A stretch of DNA of 64,000 bases. Source: Syngnathus acus (taxonomy: Eukaryota > Chordata > Actinopteri > Syngnathiformes > Syngnathidae). Below the pieces are notes generated by a model. The model did not search any database and had not been told where the DNA came from. It worked only from the letters and a program-made list of their open reading frames with translations. The stretch lies in the NCBI RefSeq assembly GCF_901709675.1, contig NC_051107.1, positions 2,349,501 to 2,413,500 on the forward strand, written 5' to 3'. Every line of letters starts with the position of its first letter. The first letter of the stretch is position 1. This document shows, one piece after another, positions 49,415 to 60,287 of the stretch. The translations under genes were made by a program, and so were the position numbers.

Positions 49415-52400
49415 TCATCTGGAAGCCTTGCCATTTTCATGAACATCCATCCTGTAAACAGACAAAATATTATTTATTATTTTAATTTAACAACTGAGAA
49501 TATGCTAGATGATTTCAACTGCACCCGTTTTCATCTTTGAGGTGCTGGTACAGCTCAAACTTGCTGTTGACTGAGCGCGCTCTGCCCATAAACTCCCGGC
49601 GCTTTCTGGACTTGGCTGTGATCCGATTGGTCCACAGAGAAAGTAGCGAGACGGGTCCTGTGGCAACACAAAAATGGGCCATTTTGACAATTGTATTAAT
49701 GTGTTTAATAAAGGTGAGAAAACTCAATCGGGATTCAAGTACCTTTAGCGCCCTCTGGTGACTCAACCTCGTCAGTGGCCAGACGGGGTTTCTTGACCAT
49801 GGGCTCTGGGGAGTCCGGTGAATCCTTGATGACTTCCAACTCTTGATTGTCCTTATCCGGCGCACTTTTTGCCCTAAAAACAAAGCACGGTCAAGTGACG
49901 GCATTACCTTGAGTTTTCGATTAACACTTATGAAAGTAACTCACCTTTCCGAGTCCTTCCAGCTTTTGTCCTCCACATCCTTGCCTCCGTTTTTGTCTGC
50001 CCGGTCTTCCCTGTCTTCCCTCTTCCTACCCCGCTTCTTCCTCTCTTCTTCTTCGGGAGGTTTGCTGCGGCAGGCGACGATGCAGTCCAGGACCCTCTGG
50101 TGCCTGTCGGTGGCCCCGGCGTGGGTTTTCACCAAAGTCTCCAGCTCGTTCCACATTATACGGTACTGCTCGTCTCTACAAGGAACAAAAAAACATAGAT
50201 ACATAAAAATGTGTCACATTAGCCAAAATGATTTTTTTTTTTTTTTAATTGAACCAGATTTCCATGCTAAATAATTTGAATTTCTGTAATTGTAATCACC
50301 ATGTCGTATCATGTACATCAATTTCTTTCTTTAACTGGTTATGAGGAGTGACAGGAAGTTATTCACAAGCCAACCTCTTGGGGCCTTTGCCTCTGGAACC
50401 CACAGTGGAGATAGGAAGCGGGTCGTTCTTCCTCTCCATGTCCACCAAGTTGTAGACGGTCTTCTGGCAGGTGAGAACGTCCTCATCGGTCAGAGTCTCT
50501 TTCACGATCAAGTTAGCCAGAGGAACCACCTTATTAGATGTGGAAAAGGGAGGGGGTGTCAAGAAAGGCACGCTGAAGGATATCAGATTGAGTCGGGGAA
50601 GATGTGCTCACTGCCTGCATGTTGAAAATGGTGGTCTGCGAAATGATCATGGGCCAGTAACGTGTGTGGCGTTCAAGCTGAGCTTTGGCGCGGTCTGCCG
50701 GAAGCTTCGCCGCCGGATGATGAGAGGCCTCGCAGACGGGTGTAAGGCGGTTCTCCTTCATGAACTCGCCGAAATCCTAAGAGACCAAAGGAATTAAAAA
50801 AAAAAAACACGAGAAATTGTGTTTTTGGACTAAACATACGGTGATACGATAGTCGGTCACACGCCCGCCGCAGCCTTCGCTGATGGAAGGCGGGTCCTCC
50901 AGCGTGGAGCGATTGCTGTTGAGCACGTGCAGGAAGATCTCGCCGCCGTGGCTGCTCAGCATGTGGCTGATAATCTTGGATCCGGATTTCCTGGGCTGCT
51001 CCAGTAGCACCGATCGACCTGGGAGACGATTCGATTCACAATGAAAATAAAAGTTATGTTAGCGACGCTTTAGCGACGCTGCTGAGGGGGATTTAAGGAG
51101 TTTCCGAAAGCGCCTCACCGTTGAGGAGAAAGTTGGTCAAGCACGACGAAGGACGACTGTTGACGTCAGTGGGTGAGATGCGATAAGCTCCTGTGCAGTA
51201 ATGCAGCTCTAAACGAAGGGGAAATGCGTCAGGGCGTCATTCAAAATAAATCCAGCGTTCGTTTGGCTTGAACGCACCTACGGAAATGGTTCGTGGCGTG
51301 CACCATTTCAGAGTGACCGTTTCTTTGAGTCCGTTCTCCCGCGTGCTGGTGCCAGCCATGTGCAAGTCTCCTGTGCGAGGAAAAAATAAAATAAAAATAA
51401 AGGGGGGGCTGTGCAATTAATCAAAATTTAATTATGATTATTACACTGCATGATTACAAATAATCATAAAAAAAATAGCAATATGCATTAATATCAAATG
51501 GACTGTTCAAAATAACTGATTAATTTTTTTTATAATCGAGCGTTCCTAACCCACCACTTTTAAAAAACTCCATGTGGGCGTCCTTGTGATGCAGCAGCTC
51601 GACGTCGTAATTGGCCGACGTGTTGGCGTGCTGCTCTTCCTGTCCGTCCGCGGAAAACACACAAACGCAACATGTCAGTGCCACGTCGAATCAGAGCACG
51701 CAAATTGTCACGCACTGCTGATTTCATGTTGCGGTTATGGGAGGTGCCTTTTATTAAGGGGGAAAAGGAGGAAGCTATATGCTAAAAGCTAAAGGTGTGA
51801 TGTCGTTCTGGATAACACAGCGGGTGACTGTAAGTGGAAAGTGGAGGAGGAACAGACGGACAGTGAACAGATTGAAGGGCGTAAAGACAAAGCTGGTCAA
51901 AATAATTTGAGGGGATTTGAATTGCTGGATAGAACTCGTTTGAGTTGAACGAGTCCACCCGTGATTTACGAGTTGGAAAATTGTTTTGAGACCAGCGTTG
52001 GCTTACTTTAAACATCTCACACGTCATACAAATAAATGTTGGCAACCAAAGAGACACACATGAGAAAAAAAACAAAAAAACAAGACACGACACATGACTC
52101 GGACTCTGCTCCTTCCTCCTCACGTGCGTGTGTGCGTGCGACTCGAGTACTAACCTGTTCGCAAACATTTAATGTGGGCTAGCAAAACAGAAAATACAGC
52201 ATGAAACCAGCAGCAGGGTTCAGTCGCGTCCACGTGCAGGTGAGATGTACGAAAAAAAATGAAAATAAACAGCGTGAGAGTGAGACGTCGGAAACGAGGA
52301 GGGAGAGCCGGCAAGTGGGGGGAAAAAAAAGTGAGAACTCAAAGCAGACGTGAGTGGAGCAATGCGTGCAGCTTATGAGAACATTTTTTTTACAAAGCTA

Positions 52401-53875
52401 GACATCAAGTGATTTTTTTTTTTTTTTTTGGAATGTGAGTATGGGTCCTAGTGGGTGTTGGGGCCAAAGGTCACTCACCTTCATGGGAATGTTGGTGATG
52501 GTGGTGGAGGCCAAGTCAAAGTGCTGCTGCACCAGAATGTTCAGCTTGCTGGCCAAGTGCCTCCCTGCGCGCACACTGTGCACCTCACTTGTCAGCAAAG
52601 GCGACACCTGAGCGAAAGCGACGTTCAAGAAGAAATGTTGCGGATGGAAATAGGAATAAGGACGCTTTCGAAGCACCGACCTCTTTTTTGGGCCGGTCCG
52701 ACACGAGCGTGTCGTCGCCCTGGGGGTAAATGTGAATAAGGACCAGCTCACACTGTTGGATGCCCATCAACCTGAAACAACCAAAAAGGTGCTGTGGTAT
52801 GTGCAATATATATACAAAGTCTACACACCCCTAATCAAATGCCACATTCCTTTTGCAAAAGGGTGTGCGCACTTGTGCAACCACAGGATCTGAATTGAGC
52901 AGGTTGCAGACCATATTAATGCTGGAATTCTTTTTTGAAAATTATTGATCTTGGTCTCATTGTTGTGTATGACAAAAAACAACATTGGGACAGGGGTGTG
53001 TAGACTTTTTATACCCACTGTCACACGACAATAAAAGACTAACTGACCTGTCTGACCCTGCTGCCAACTTGTTTTGCTCCATGATGGTTTCCTGAATGCA
53101 GTCTTCCAACATGCGCACATGAGTGTCACTAAAAAAACAAAAATTAACGAAATATGACACCTAAGCACTACTTTTCATTTCTAATTGATAATACGTCTCC
53201 ATCACTGCGTCGTCTACCTTTTAGCATTCGTCAGACAGATAATACGACCCCGGTTGGCTACCCGCTCAGCCACGTCCATCAGAGCGATACGCTTCTCGTG
53301 CTGAAGCTCGGTGATCTTGCACAGCGACTCCACCGCCGCCACCAGCCCGTGCAGGATGCTGCAGCACTCGGGGTCCTCGCGTGGGTTCGGGGGCCCCACC
53401 GCAGCCAGAGACGACATAAGCTGTCAGGCGAGGAAAATGGAATAGTTCGAATACTTTTTCTGAATACATTCGGGAAAAACTAGTTTAAGGGGACGTACTA
53501 ACCTCATGAGTGCTCTGGCAATCACGTTTCCAGCTATTTAAGAGGTGGAACTCCGAGTCACTCACAATGTAGTTAATCTATAAAGAAATAGATTTTACTT
53601 GAAAGCATCTGGCCTACCCTTGCAGGAACAAACCAGAACAACTCACTAACCAATTTGTCCAGCGGGTAAATGTCATAAAGGATGCGGCAGTATTCCATCG
53701 AGCACTCCACAGCGCATGTCCACAGGGATTTGGACACAGGGGCCAGAGGGATGACTCCCTGGCCTCGGCTCTTGGTCAGGACATCACACTCCACCTGCTG
53801 ACGACTGGACTCGGCCATGTAGGGACAGTGATCCACCACAAAGACAGTCTTGTGGGACACTGAGAACATCTTCAT
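49415..53875 (-). CDS. ints13: INTS13 (Asunder), Integrator complex subunit
   Basis: Integrator subunit that pairs with INTS14 and docks the cleavage module; it also affects dynein at the nuclear envelope. Sixteen coding exons: 53651-53875, 53503-53577, 53218-53420, 53048-53128, 52681-52771, 52479-52607, 51555-51639, 51278-51370, 51119-51208, 50840-51018, 50612-50776, 50375-50529, 49945-50175, 49743-49873, 49525-49657, 49415-49451. The protein has 700 residues (human 706). It opens [20 protein letters not shown], the start of the VWA-like domain. Other landmarks are [57 protein letters not shown] and the basic KKRGRKRED signal. The C-terminal [13 protein letters not shown] is the cleavage-module binding motif. 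All introns are GT-AG. Confidence 0.97.
51407..51543 (+). repeat. hAT-like fragment in ints13 intron 7
   Basis: Begins GGGCTGTGCAATTAATCAAA and continues with AATTATGATTATTACACTGC and ATGATTACAAATAATCA. This is a pattern I recognise from common non-autonomous fish hAT elements. It has no coding capacity. Its end matches the fragment at 27267-27289 read in reverse. Confidence 0.5.
52811..53013. mobile_element. Small MITE with 22-bp terminal inverted repeats
   Basis: Lies in ints13 intron 4. The left end (52811-52832, TATACAAAGTCTACACACCC then CT) and the right end (52992-53013) are inverted copies with one mismatch in 22. The interior is about 160 bp and includes GGGTGTGCGCACTTGTGCAA. It has no reading frame. 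I see no clear target duplication. A related one-ended relic lies at 31285-31490. Confidence 0.75.
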
Positions 53876-53901
53876 CTTGCAAGCTTAAAGTGAATGCTAA
53901 A

Positions 53902-54440
53902 CTGCAACAACAATGGAGAAACAAATACAAACAAAAATCAAATGAATGATATCTAAAAAGACCTGTCAATATATATTTATTCATTACTCACAAGTGGAAA
54001 ATCTTCTCAAAAGCTTTCCGGTCAGGAAACGGTCGTGTGAAACATGATCGCGCTTTCCTTTGAGATCAAGATTTTACATTTATGTATCTGAAAATGAAGA
54101 GAGGGAATCCCTGATTATAAGAAAGATAAATTAGGAATAACCGACGACAAAACATAGGCAGGCTACATGCTAAAATGGCTATCGCGCGAGTTATCAGTAC
54201 GTTGTGGCCGGTCGGAGCTTTTTAGTATTTCTTCTGCTTCACTTTTATTACCAACGACTAATGAATACTTATAATTAATTAAATGTGTTTATTTTATCAC
54301 ACTCATCCATGATGGTTTCCGAAATGTATCGTAGCACATAACAACCCTGTGAGTAGATTAGCTAGGATTGTTATTAGCGGAAGTAAGGCCGGCGGTAGTC
54401 CGTCACTAACTATCTCCCCCGGAGAGGAACAAAGGTTCTG
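53902..54440 (-). promoter_or_regulatory. ints13 promoter, non-coding first exon and 5' UTR intron
   Basis: A strong acceptor (TTTCTCCATTGTTGTTGCAG) on the minus strand places the start of the ATG-containing exon at 53901. A GTGAGT donor at 53991 would close a 90-bp 5' UTR intron. Upstream of it are an ETS-type CGGAAGTA (54378-54385) and CpG-rich DNA, with more CpGs around 54181. The exact start site is unresolved. Confidence 0.45.
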
Positions 54441-55980
54441 TCTTCAAAGGTTCCTACCAGAAGAAAGATGTTTAAAAATATATATATTTTTTTAAAAAAT
54501 ATATTTACAAGTCATTAAAGAATGCACAATTATTGGCGAATACGTGATATGAATCTAATAATATAATCGATTTTTATTTTTTTTAGCCTCCTACTTTAAT
54601 TGGTAATTTTGTATGTAATTAAAAAAAGACACTCTCTGTTGAACATTTAAGAACAAAATGTGCCCATACCATTGATGATAAATTCCCACAGCGGCTGCAT
54701 TGTTTTCTTGGATGTCAGATGTCAATGTGTCGCCTTGGCAACAGACAGTCCAGTCTGATGATTAAGTTACATACTAATGTATGTACTATGTGGCCTCACA
54801 CTGCTGGCTGGCCATAATGGCCGGGGAAGGTCTCCTGGGGAAATAAAGGAAGTGAGTCACTTCTTGTTGACTGTCCACTTACTTTAAAAAATGGCCCAGC
54901 CTGGCCCACATCACAGCGTAGCACACATTAAACAAAGCATTAATCCAAACCACTTGTTCCAATGCCATCGGATTCTCGTTAAGCGTGTCCGACTTTAAAG
55001 ATCCTACAAATCTTTAAAGTCATTTCATGATTATTGTTATTATTGCACAGGCCGGTTTTAATTGTGGCTAACAGATGCAAGGGATCATCAATAAAATATA
55101 AATGGGAGGCAGGCTTATCCTGAAACCCCAAAGGAGTGAAGAGGGGGACAAATATGAAGGACACTATTAAAAAGTCATTAGGACAAAACATTTTAAGTGT
55201 TAAGAGTGTGATTGCCTCAGGTGGAGGATTAATGGCTGACGTCTTCACTGTATATGAAGATGAATGCATAAGTGAAATGACGACACTAATGTAATCCTTC
55301 GCTATAGCTTTTAATGCTCTAACTGAGGTTTACAGACATGTGACAATTTCACCACATTTGCATTAAAAACAAAAAATAATATTATGACAACTAGAGTTAG
55401 GGTACACTTGTAATCAATAACGCAATCCCCTTTAATAGAAAGTAAACTACGTTTCAAAAAACAAAAAATATATGCAAATGTTAAGAATACAACAAATGTC
55501 ACAGTGGCATGCCGTGGAATACAACAACACCAAAACATTTTGAGCCCACTTTTTTTTTTTTTTTTTTAAATCAATAGCCACACTTGCCTTTCGGATTAAT
55601 ATTTGCGTACAAAAATACTGTTGCTAGAAGAGGAAAACTATTTATGAGCAAAGTAAAAAGAAATGTTAGTATGCTGGCTGACATGTTTGGAAAAGCTTTT
55701 AACGTCCTCAGCTGGATTTATATAAAATACAGCGGTGTTGTCACACAATTTGAATTTGTTCTTAGACACTCGTAACTTAAATCAATCTATTCCTATTGAA
55801 ATGAATGAAAATGCCATCTGTTCTCGGACAAAATAAATCTTTAAAGTATATTTTAATACAGACGCAAGTGCTGCAATCTTTGTGTCCGCTCAAAGCACCG
55901 CAAAATAAAAGTATTTAGCGTTAGCATCAAAAGGGAATTCAATGAATATCTTTACAATGTTACTATGTGCCCCCCCCACT
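54441..55980. other. Intergenic DNA between the zinc-finger gene and ints13
   Basis: No gene seen. The block 54650-55290 is non-repetitive and of higher complexity than its AT-rich flanks, with no supported exon; it could be a conserved non-coding element. A poly-T run of about 17 lies near 55551. Confidence 0.45.
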
Positions 55981-56290
55981 AGCTTAAACACAGTATTAAA
56001 ATTAATATTAGAAACAGAAAAATCCATCTGTTTTTATCCATCCCGGGGGCGGACATTTTGTTTTTTTACTTCCACTTGCGGTCGACTGAAAATGACATCA
56101 CAGTGCCGAAGGGCTCAGCTAGCAAAAGTCACATGACCGAACATAGACAACAGCTTAGCCGTGATGGTTGGCACAGTGATGTCATCTTTAGTCGACGGCA
56201 AGTGTCAGTAACAAAATGGCCGCCCTTGGAGATGGATAAAAGCAGGAGGGCTTTTCTGATTAATTCACGAGGATACTGTTTTTAGACTAA
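55981..56290. repeat. Foldback element, copy C, with 120-bp inverted arms
   Basis: Left arm 55981-56107 and right arm 56170-56290 are inverted copies of each other. Paired words include GGCACAGTGATGTCAT, TAGTCGACGGCAAGTG, ACAAAATGGCCGCCC and GATGGATAAAA. The loop of about 62 bp pairs further (GGCTCAGCT opposite AGCTTAGCC) and contains the family core GTCACATGACC. The right arm ends 75 bp below the stop codon of the minus-strand zinc-finger gene, so that gene's 3' UTR probably carries it as a long hairpin. Confidence 0.8.
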
Positions 56291-56365
56291 AACAACGTTT
56301 TAACTGGACAAAATGTCTTCAATACACGGTTGACGGCTGGTATCCGAAGGCACCGGCGTATTTCT

Positions 56366-59300
56366 TTAAAACTCGTCGATGCCTTCCTCCTCCTCCTCGT
56401 CAAACTTCCTCTTGAGTGTGTTTTTCTTCTGCTTGCCCCTGTTCTTCCGCTTGGCGGCGAAGTCCGGGTCGGCCTCGCGCAGGTGCACCAGCTCGTGGTT
56501 CTTGAGCAGGCCCGGCACGGTGAAGCCTTTGCCGCAGGTGTCGCACGTCCACGGCTTCTTGCAGGAGTGAGTCCGCTTGTGGACGTTGAGGTGCGACGCC
56601 AGCTTGTACGTCTTCCCGCACACGTCGCAGCTGAAGGGCCGCTCGTTGGTGTGCAGCCGGATGTGAACCTTGAGGTTGCCCACTTGGGTGAAGCTCTTCT
56701 CGCAGAGGGAGCAGCGGTAGGGGCGCTCCCGGGTGTGGATCCTCAGGTGGACCCTCAGGCAGTACTTGCTGGAGAACTTCTTCTGGCACACGGGGCAAGG
56801 GATCTTAGCTTTGGGGATGTGGTCCTGCTGGTGTCGCTTCAGGTCCGACAAGTAGACGAAAGTCTTGCCGCACTGGGAGCAGAGGTACTGGCGGTCGCCG
56901 ATGTGGTACCCCATGTGCCGTTTCAGCAGGCTGGGCACCAGGAAGCGTTTGCCGCAGCGCTCGCACATGTGCGGGCGGTCCCGGGTGTGCCAGCGCTCGT
57001 GGTTGGCCAGCTTGAAGGCGGTTGGGAAGCTTTTGTTGCAGTGCTTGCACGGGAAGGTCATCTGACTAGTGTGGCACTCCATGTGCCTCTTGAAATAGGT
57101 GGACTGGGTGAAGCCCTTGTTGCAGATATCACAGTAGAAGGGCTTCTGGCCGCTGTGGGCCAGCATGTGCTTGGTCAAGCTCTGCAGCTTGGCGAAGCAC
57201 TTGCCGCACTGGCCGCAGGCGTAGGGTCGTGCCGCGCTGTGGGTCTTCAAGTGGTTGTTGAGGAAAGCCTGAGTGCGGAAGCTTTTGCTGCACGAGGTGC
57301 ACGCGAAGGGTTTCTCGCCCGTGTGGATGCGCTCGTGGTCCATCAGCTTGGACTGGTAAGGGAAGCTCTTGTCGCACATGCTGCAGTTGAAACGGTCGGC
57401 CGGCGGGCGGATTTGCTTCTTCCTGCGGATGCTCGGCTGAGAGTAGTCTTCCTCGCCGAATCTATCGAGGGGCAGCGGCGGCAAGGCCGGGAGGGAGATG
57501 GTGTTGGTGGCGATCTGCGACACCCACTGGTGCAGGGTGACGCGTTGCGTTTGGAGCTTTTGGCCGTCCTTCGTCACGGTGGGACTGGGCGACGCCGTTT
57601 TCACCGGCACCACTTTGAAGGGGATGGATTTCAAGGGCGCCGGCGGCGCTTCCAACTTATCTGCCGGCGCTGCCTGCTCAGCTTCTTTACTTTGCCCCGC
57701 CTCGGAAACTGGCGTTTTTGGGACCGCTTCGCTGCTGGCTGCCATGGCAACATGCGAGGCGGTGACGAGGACCTCAGCGTCGTCCGAGTCTTCTGACATG
57801 TCGCCGAGTGGGAGCGGGCTCGTGACCGGAGGGCTTAGCACGGGCTGCGGCGGGGGAGGAGGAGGGGGAGGCGGCGGCGGCTGCGGAGGAGGAGCTTGGA
57901 CGGGTTTGGGTCGGAAGGCGAGGGACGAGAGCACGCAGTCGCCCACTGAAGACGAGATGGTTGCTGGATATGTGGAAAACAAATGGAACATGATTCAATA
58001 CCATTCCACACTGCAGTATTTGTGACTTTGAGTGGGTGTGGCTTAGAAGGCGGAGCCTGGACCGGTGAGTGACGTGGGCGCCAGTGAATTTGGTTGGTGT
58101 ACGCTCAGGTTAGCGTGCGCTAACTGTTACCCAGTCCACAAGTGATTCTTCTCAAACAATGGTTGTTATGTAATGGCACCGTTTTGCTAGCTTCTTCATA
58201 CCTTTACCAGACAGCAGTCCTTTGGATTGCTGGTACAGCAGGAGAGACTTGAGGTCGCCCCCCTCGGGAATGACGCCCCCACATGCCTCCAGCATGGTGG
58301 GTTGTGAAATCATGGAACTGAGCTGAAATGGAAAAGGATGACTAAGACCAAGTTTGATCCATTTTGGTGTGGAATGTTAGGTCGAGGCATCATTGGTGAC
58401 TCATGGTCTGCTTCATAATGGAGACATCCTGGGTTCGAATGCGTACCTGGGAGAGATTGGGAACAGGAAGTAGCTGCTCCAACTTGCACACCAGGCCGGC
58501 GAGCAGAGTCTGCAGCGCCGTGTCAAACTTTGTGCCATACTGAACCGGAAACACCTCCTGTGGAGAAAAACCCGATGAAATCTGGGAATACTAAGCAATG
58601 CGACACGGTTACCATGGAGACAGCTTTTGTTATTATTATTATATACGCCCCATGAATCCATCGTATCCATGACAACGTGGACCCCAGCCCAACAAAGTAT
58701 TGTTCCAGCAAAGAGTACCTTAAAGAAGATCTTCCTCTCCGTGGGGCTTTTGAGCAGATTCTGGACCAGCACCATGAAGTTGGTTTGACAGTTCTCCACT
58801 TCCGAGTCCTTTTGTAACAGAAACAATTCAACATTTAATTAACACCGCGGAAGGAGAGTTTCGGCATACTTACCCGTGTAGATGCAGGGATCTTCAGTTT
58901 ATTTATGAGTGTTTGAATCGTGCGAGAGTCTGGTTGGCCTTCTCCCTGGAGCAAATCCAAAATTATCTAAAAGAAGAAATTAGTGGAACGATTATTTGAC
59001 CTATTAATCGACTTTTTGCAGATTTTTTTTTTTTGCCTTCTGACACAAATTGTATTTACAAGCCAGCTTTATATTACGCCACCGCTTACCCTCGCCCGCA
59101 AGCCCAAGACGAGCTGAGCCGTCTGCTTGAAACTCATGAGCTCCGGAACCGTCTGCGTCACCATGGTGACAAACTCCTCCACCTTCTTGTACTGCGTGAC
59201 GTTTCTCTGGCGGATCACTTGCCACATGAACGAATACGCCAACTGCAACGGGGACACCATCAGTCGAAGGGAGGCCAGTGGGAGAGCCCCTCCGGCACCT

Positions 59301-59967
59301 GGGGGCGGGTCACACAATAAAGTTAGCTGGCAGGGAAATTTTCATGATTATTTTTCCTCATTAGGGTCACGGAGGTGAGAATCTTTGGTCGCTGCAGAGC
59401 AGTTTTGGATCACTAACACATACTAAGCAGCTAGCAATGCCTTCAAAACCCACAAATTATTTTTACGTCATGAATGCGAGATTATGGTCACTGCACAAGT
59501 CAATTACACCTGGAGTGACGTTAACGCGCATAAGGTGCACAGACGATGCTTGTGCAATTAAACCGGAAGCATAAACAGTGGTCCTTGCAAATCATCCGCA
59601 CATAAGCAGAACCATGCACGAAATTAGCACCTACATGCATTTCATTTTTAATTTTTCTTGATATTGCATGCAACATTATTGAACGCAGAAAAAAACAACC
59701 ATGCAGAATGCGATCAGGACATCCGGGCAACTATGTTTAATTTTAATCAAGCGCGTGCAGGGAGTCGTGAGGGATTTTACTTGGCGATGCTGCCAAAATT
59801 AAAGAGTTTGAGCAACAGTTGCGCTCATCCTTGGCTGTGTCAATATCCATTTTACGTACAGCGGCAGATTGATGGCGTCATATTTTATTCAACAGTTCTC
59901 GGCGGTAGCTGTTAGCCCGCCAATGTTAGCTTAGCAACTTACCGCCACCTTCGGACCGCCTCTCCAT
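56366..59967 (-). CDS. TINF2-like domain fused to eleven C2H2 zinc fingers
   Basis: Coding exons: 59943-59967, 59090-59298, 58874-58966, 58719-58808, 58447-58557, 58208-58322, 56366-57963; 746 residues, all GT-AG. The start gives MERRSEGGGAGGALPLASLR. Residues about 20-165 match the N-terminal domain of the shelterin protein TINF2: YSFMWQVIRQRNVTQYKKV, then LVLGLRARIILDLLQGEG, then GLVCKLEQLLPVPNLSQ. Exon 7 holds a linker with an 11-proline run, an acidic MSEDSDDAEVLV segment and VTLHQWVSQIATNTISLPAL. Eleven C2H2 fingers follow, most with H-(T/S)xxxP linkers; finger 6 to 8 linkers are diverged (IGDRQ, IPKAK). A basic tail ends EEEEEGIDEF. Probably a nuclear DNA-binding protein; the ligand of the TINF2-like domain is unknown. 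I cannot name an orthologue. Confidence 0.85.
58027..58083 (+). repeat. Short dispersed repeat, copy 2
   Basis: Partner of the copy at 44676-44734, here in intron 6 of the zinc-finger gene: GAGTGGGTGTGGC, AAGGCGGAGCCTGG, CCGGTGAGTGAC, GGGCGCCA. Confidence 0.7.
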
Positions 59968-60170
59968 TCTGTGGCCGCCGGCCAGTGTTGCAAACTCCCA
60001 GAGGAAATAAACGACTTACTGGAAAAAAATGAAAGTGTTTTGTTTGCCTAAAAATAAAAGAAAAGTAAAATAAATGTATTATTTCTCGAACGTCAAGCCA
60101 GGAAGAATAATGGCGACCGTGGCTCGTAGCTTTCCAAAACAAAAGCTAAACAGTTTCCGGCGGAAGTGAA
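59968..60170 (-). promoter_or_regulatory. Candidate promoter of the TINF2-like zinc-finger gene
   Basis: Upstream of the start codon, two ETS-type words sit back to back (TTTCCGG and CGGAAGTG, 60154-60168) near CpGs. This suggests a TATA-less promoter with a 5' UTR of under 200 bp. Confidence 0.45.
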
Positions 60171-60274
60171 TCTACAGAATAAAAGTAGGGCATATTTGAG
60201 ACGAAATGATGTGTTTAGTTACATCGGAAACTGGAGCGTTCATGACGGTACAGCATCAACTTGTGAAAAATACG

Positions 60275-60287
60275 TTTATTGTTTATT
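60275..60287 (-). promoter_or_regulatory. Tandem polyadenylation signals of the rightmost gene
   Basis: Two AATAAA hexamers on the minus strand (60275-60280 and 60282-60287). They lie about 1.16 kb past the proposed stop at 61447 and about 110 bp above the promoter of the next gene, which fits the end of a tail-to-head neighbour. Confidence 0.45.

Noticed and set aside
56330-57796. 488-codon plus-strand open frame
   Set aside because: It is antisense to the GC-rich zinc-finger exon. Its Leu/Val/Glu/Ala-rich repeats mirror the C2H2 codons, and it has no family match or splice context.
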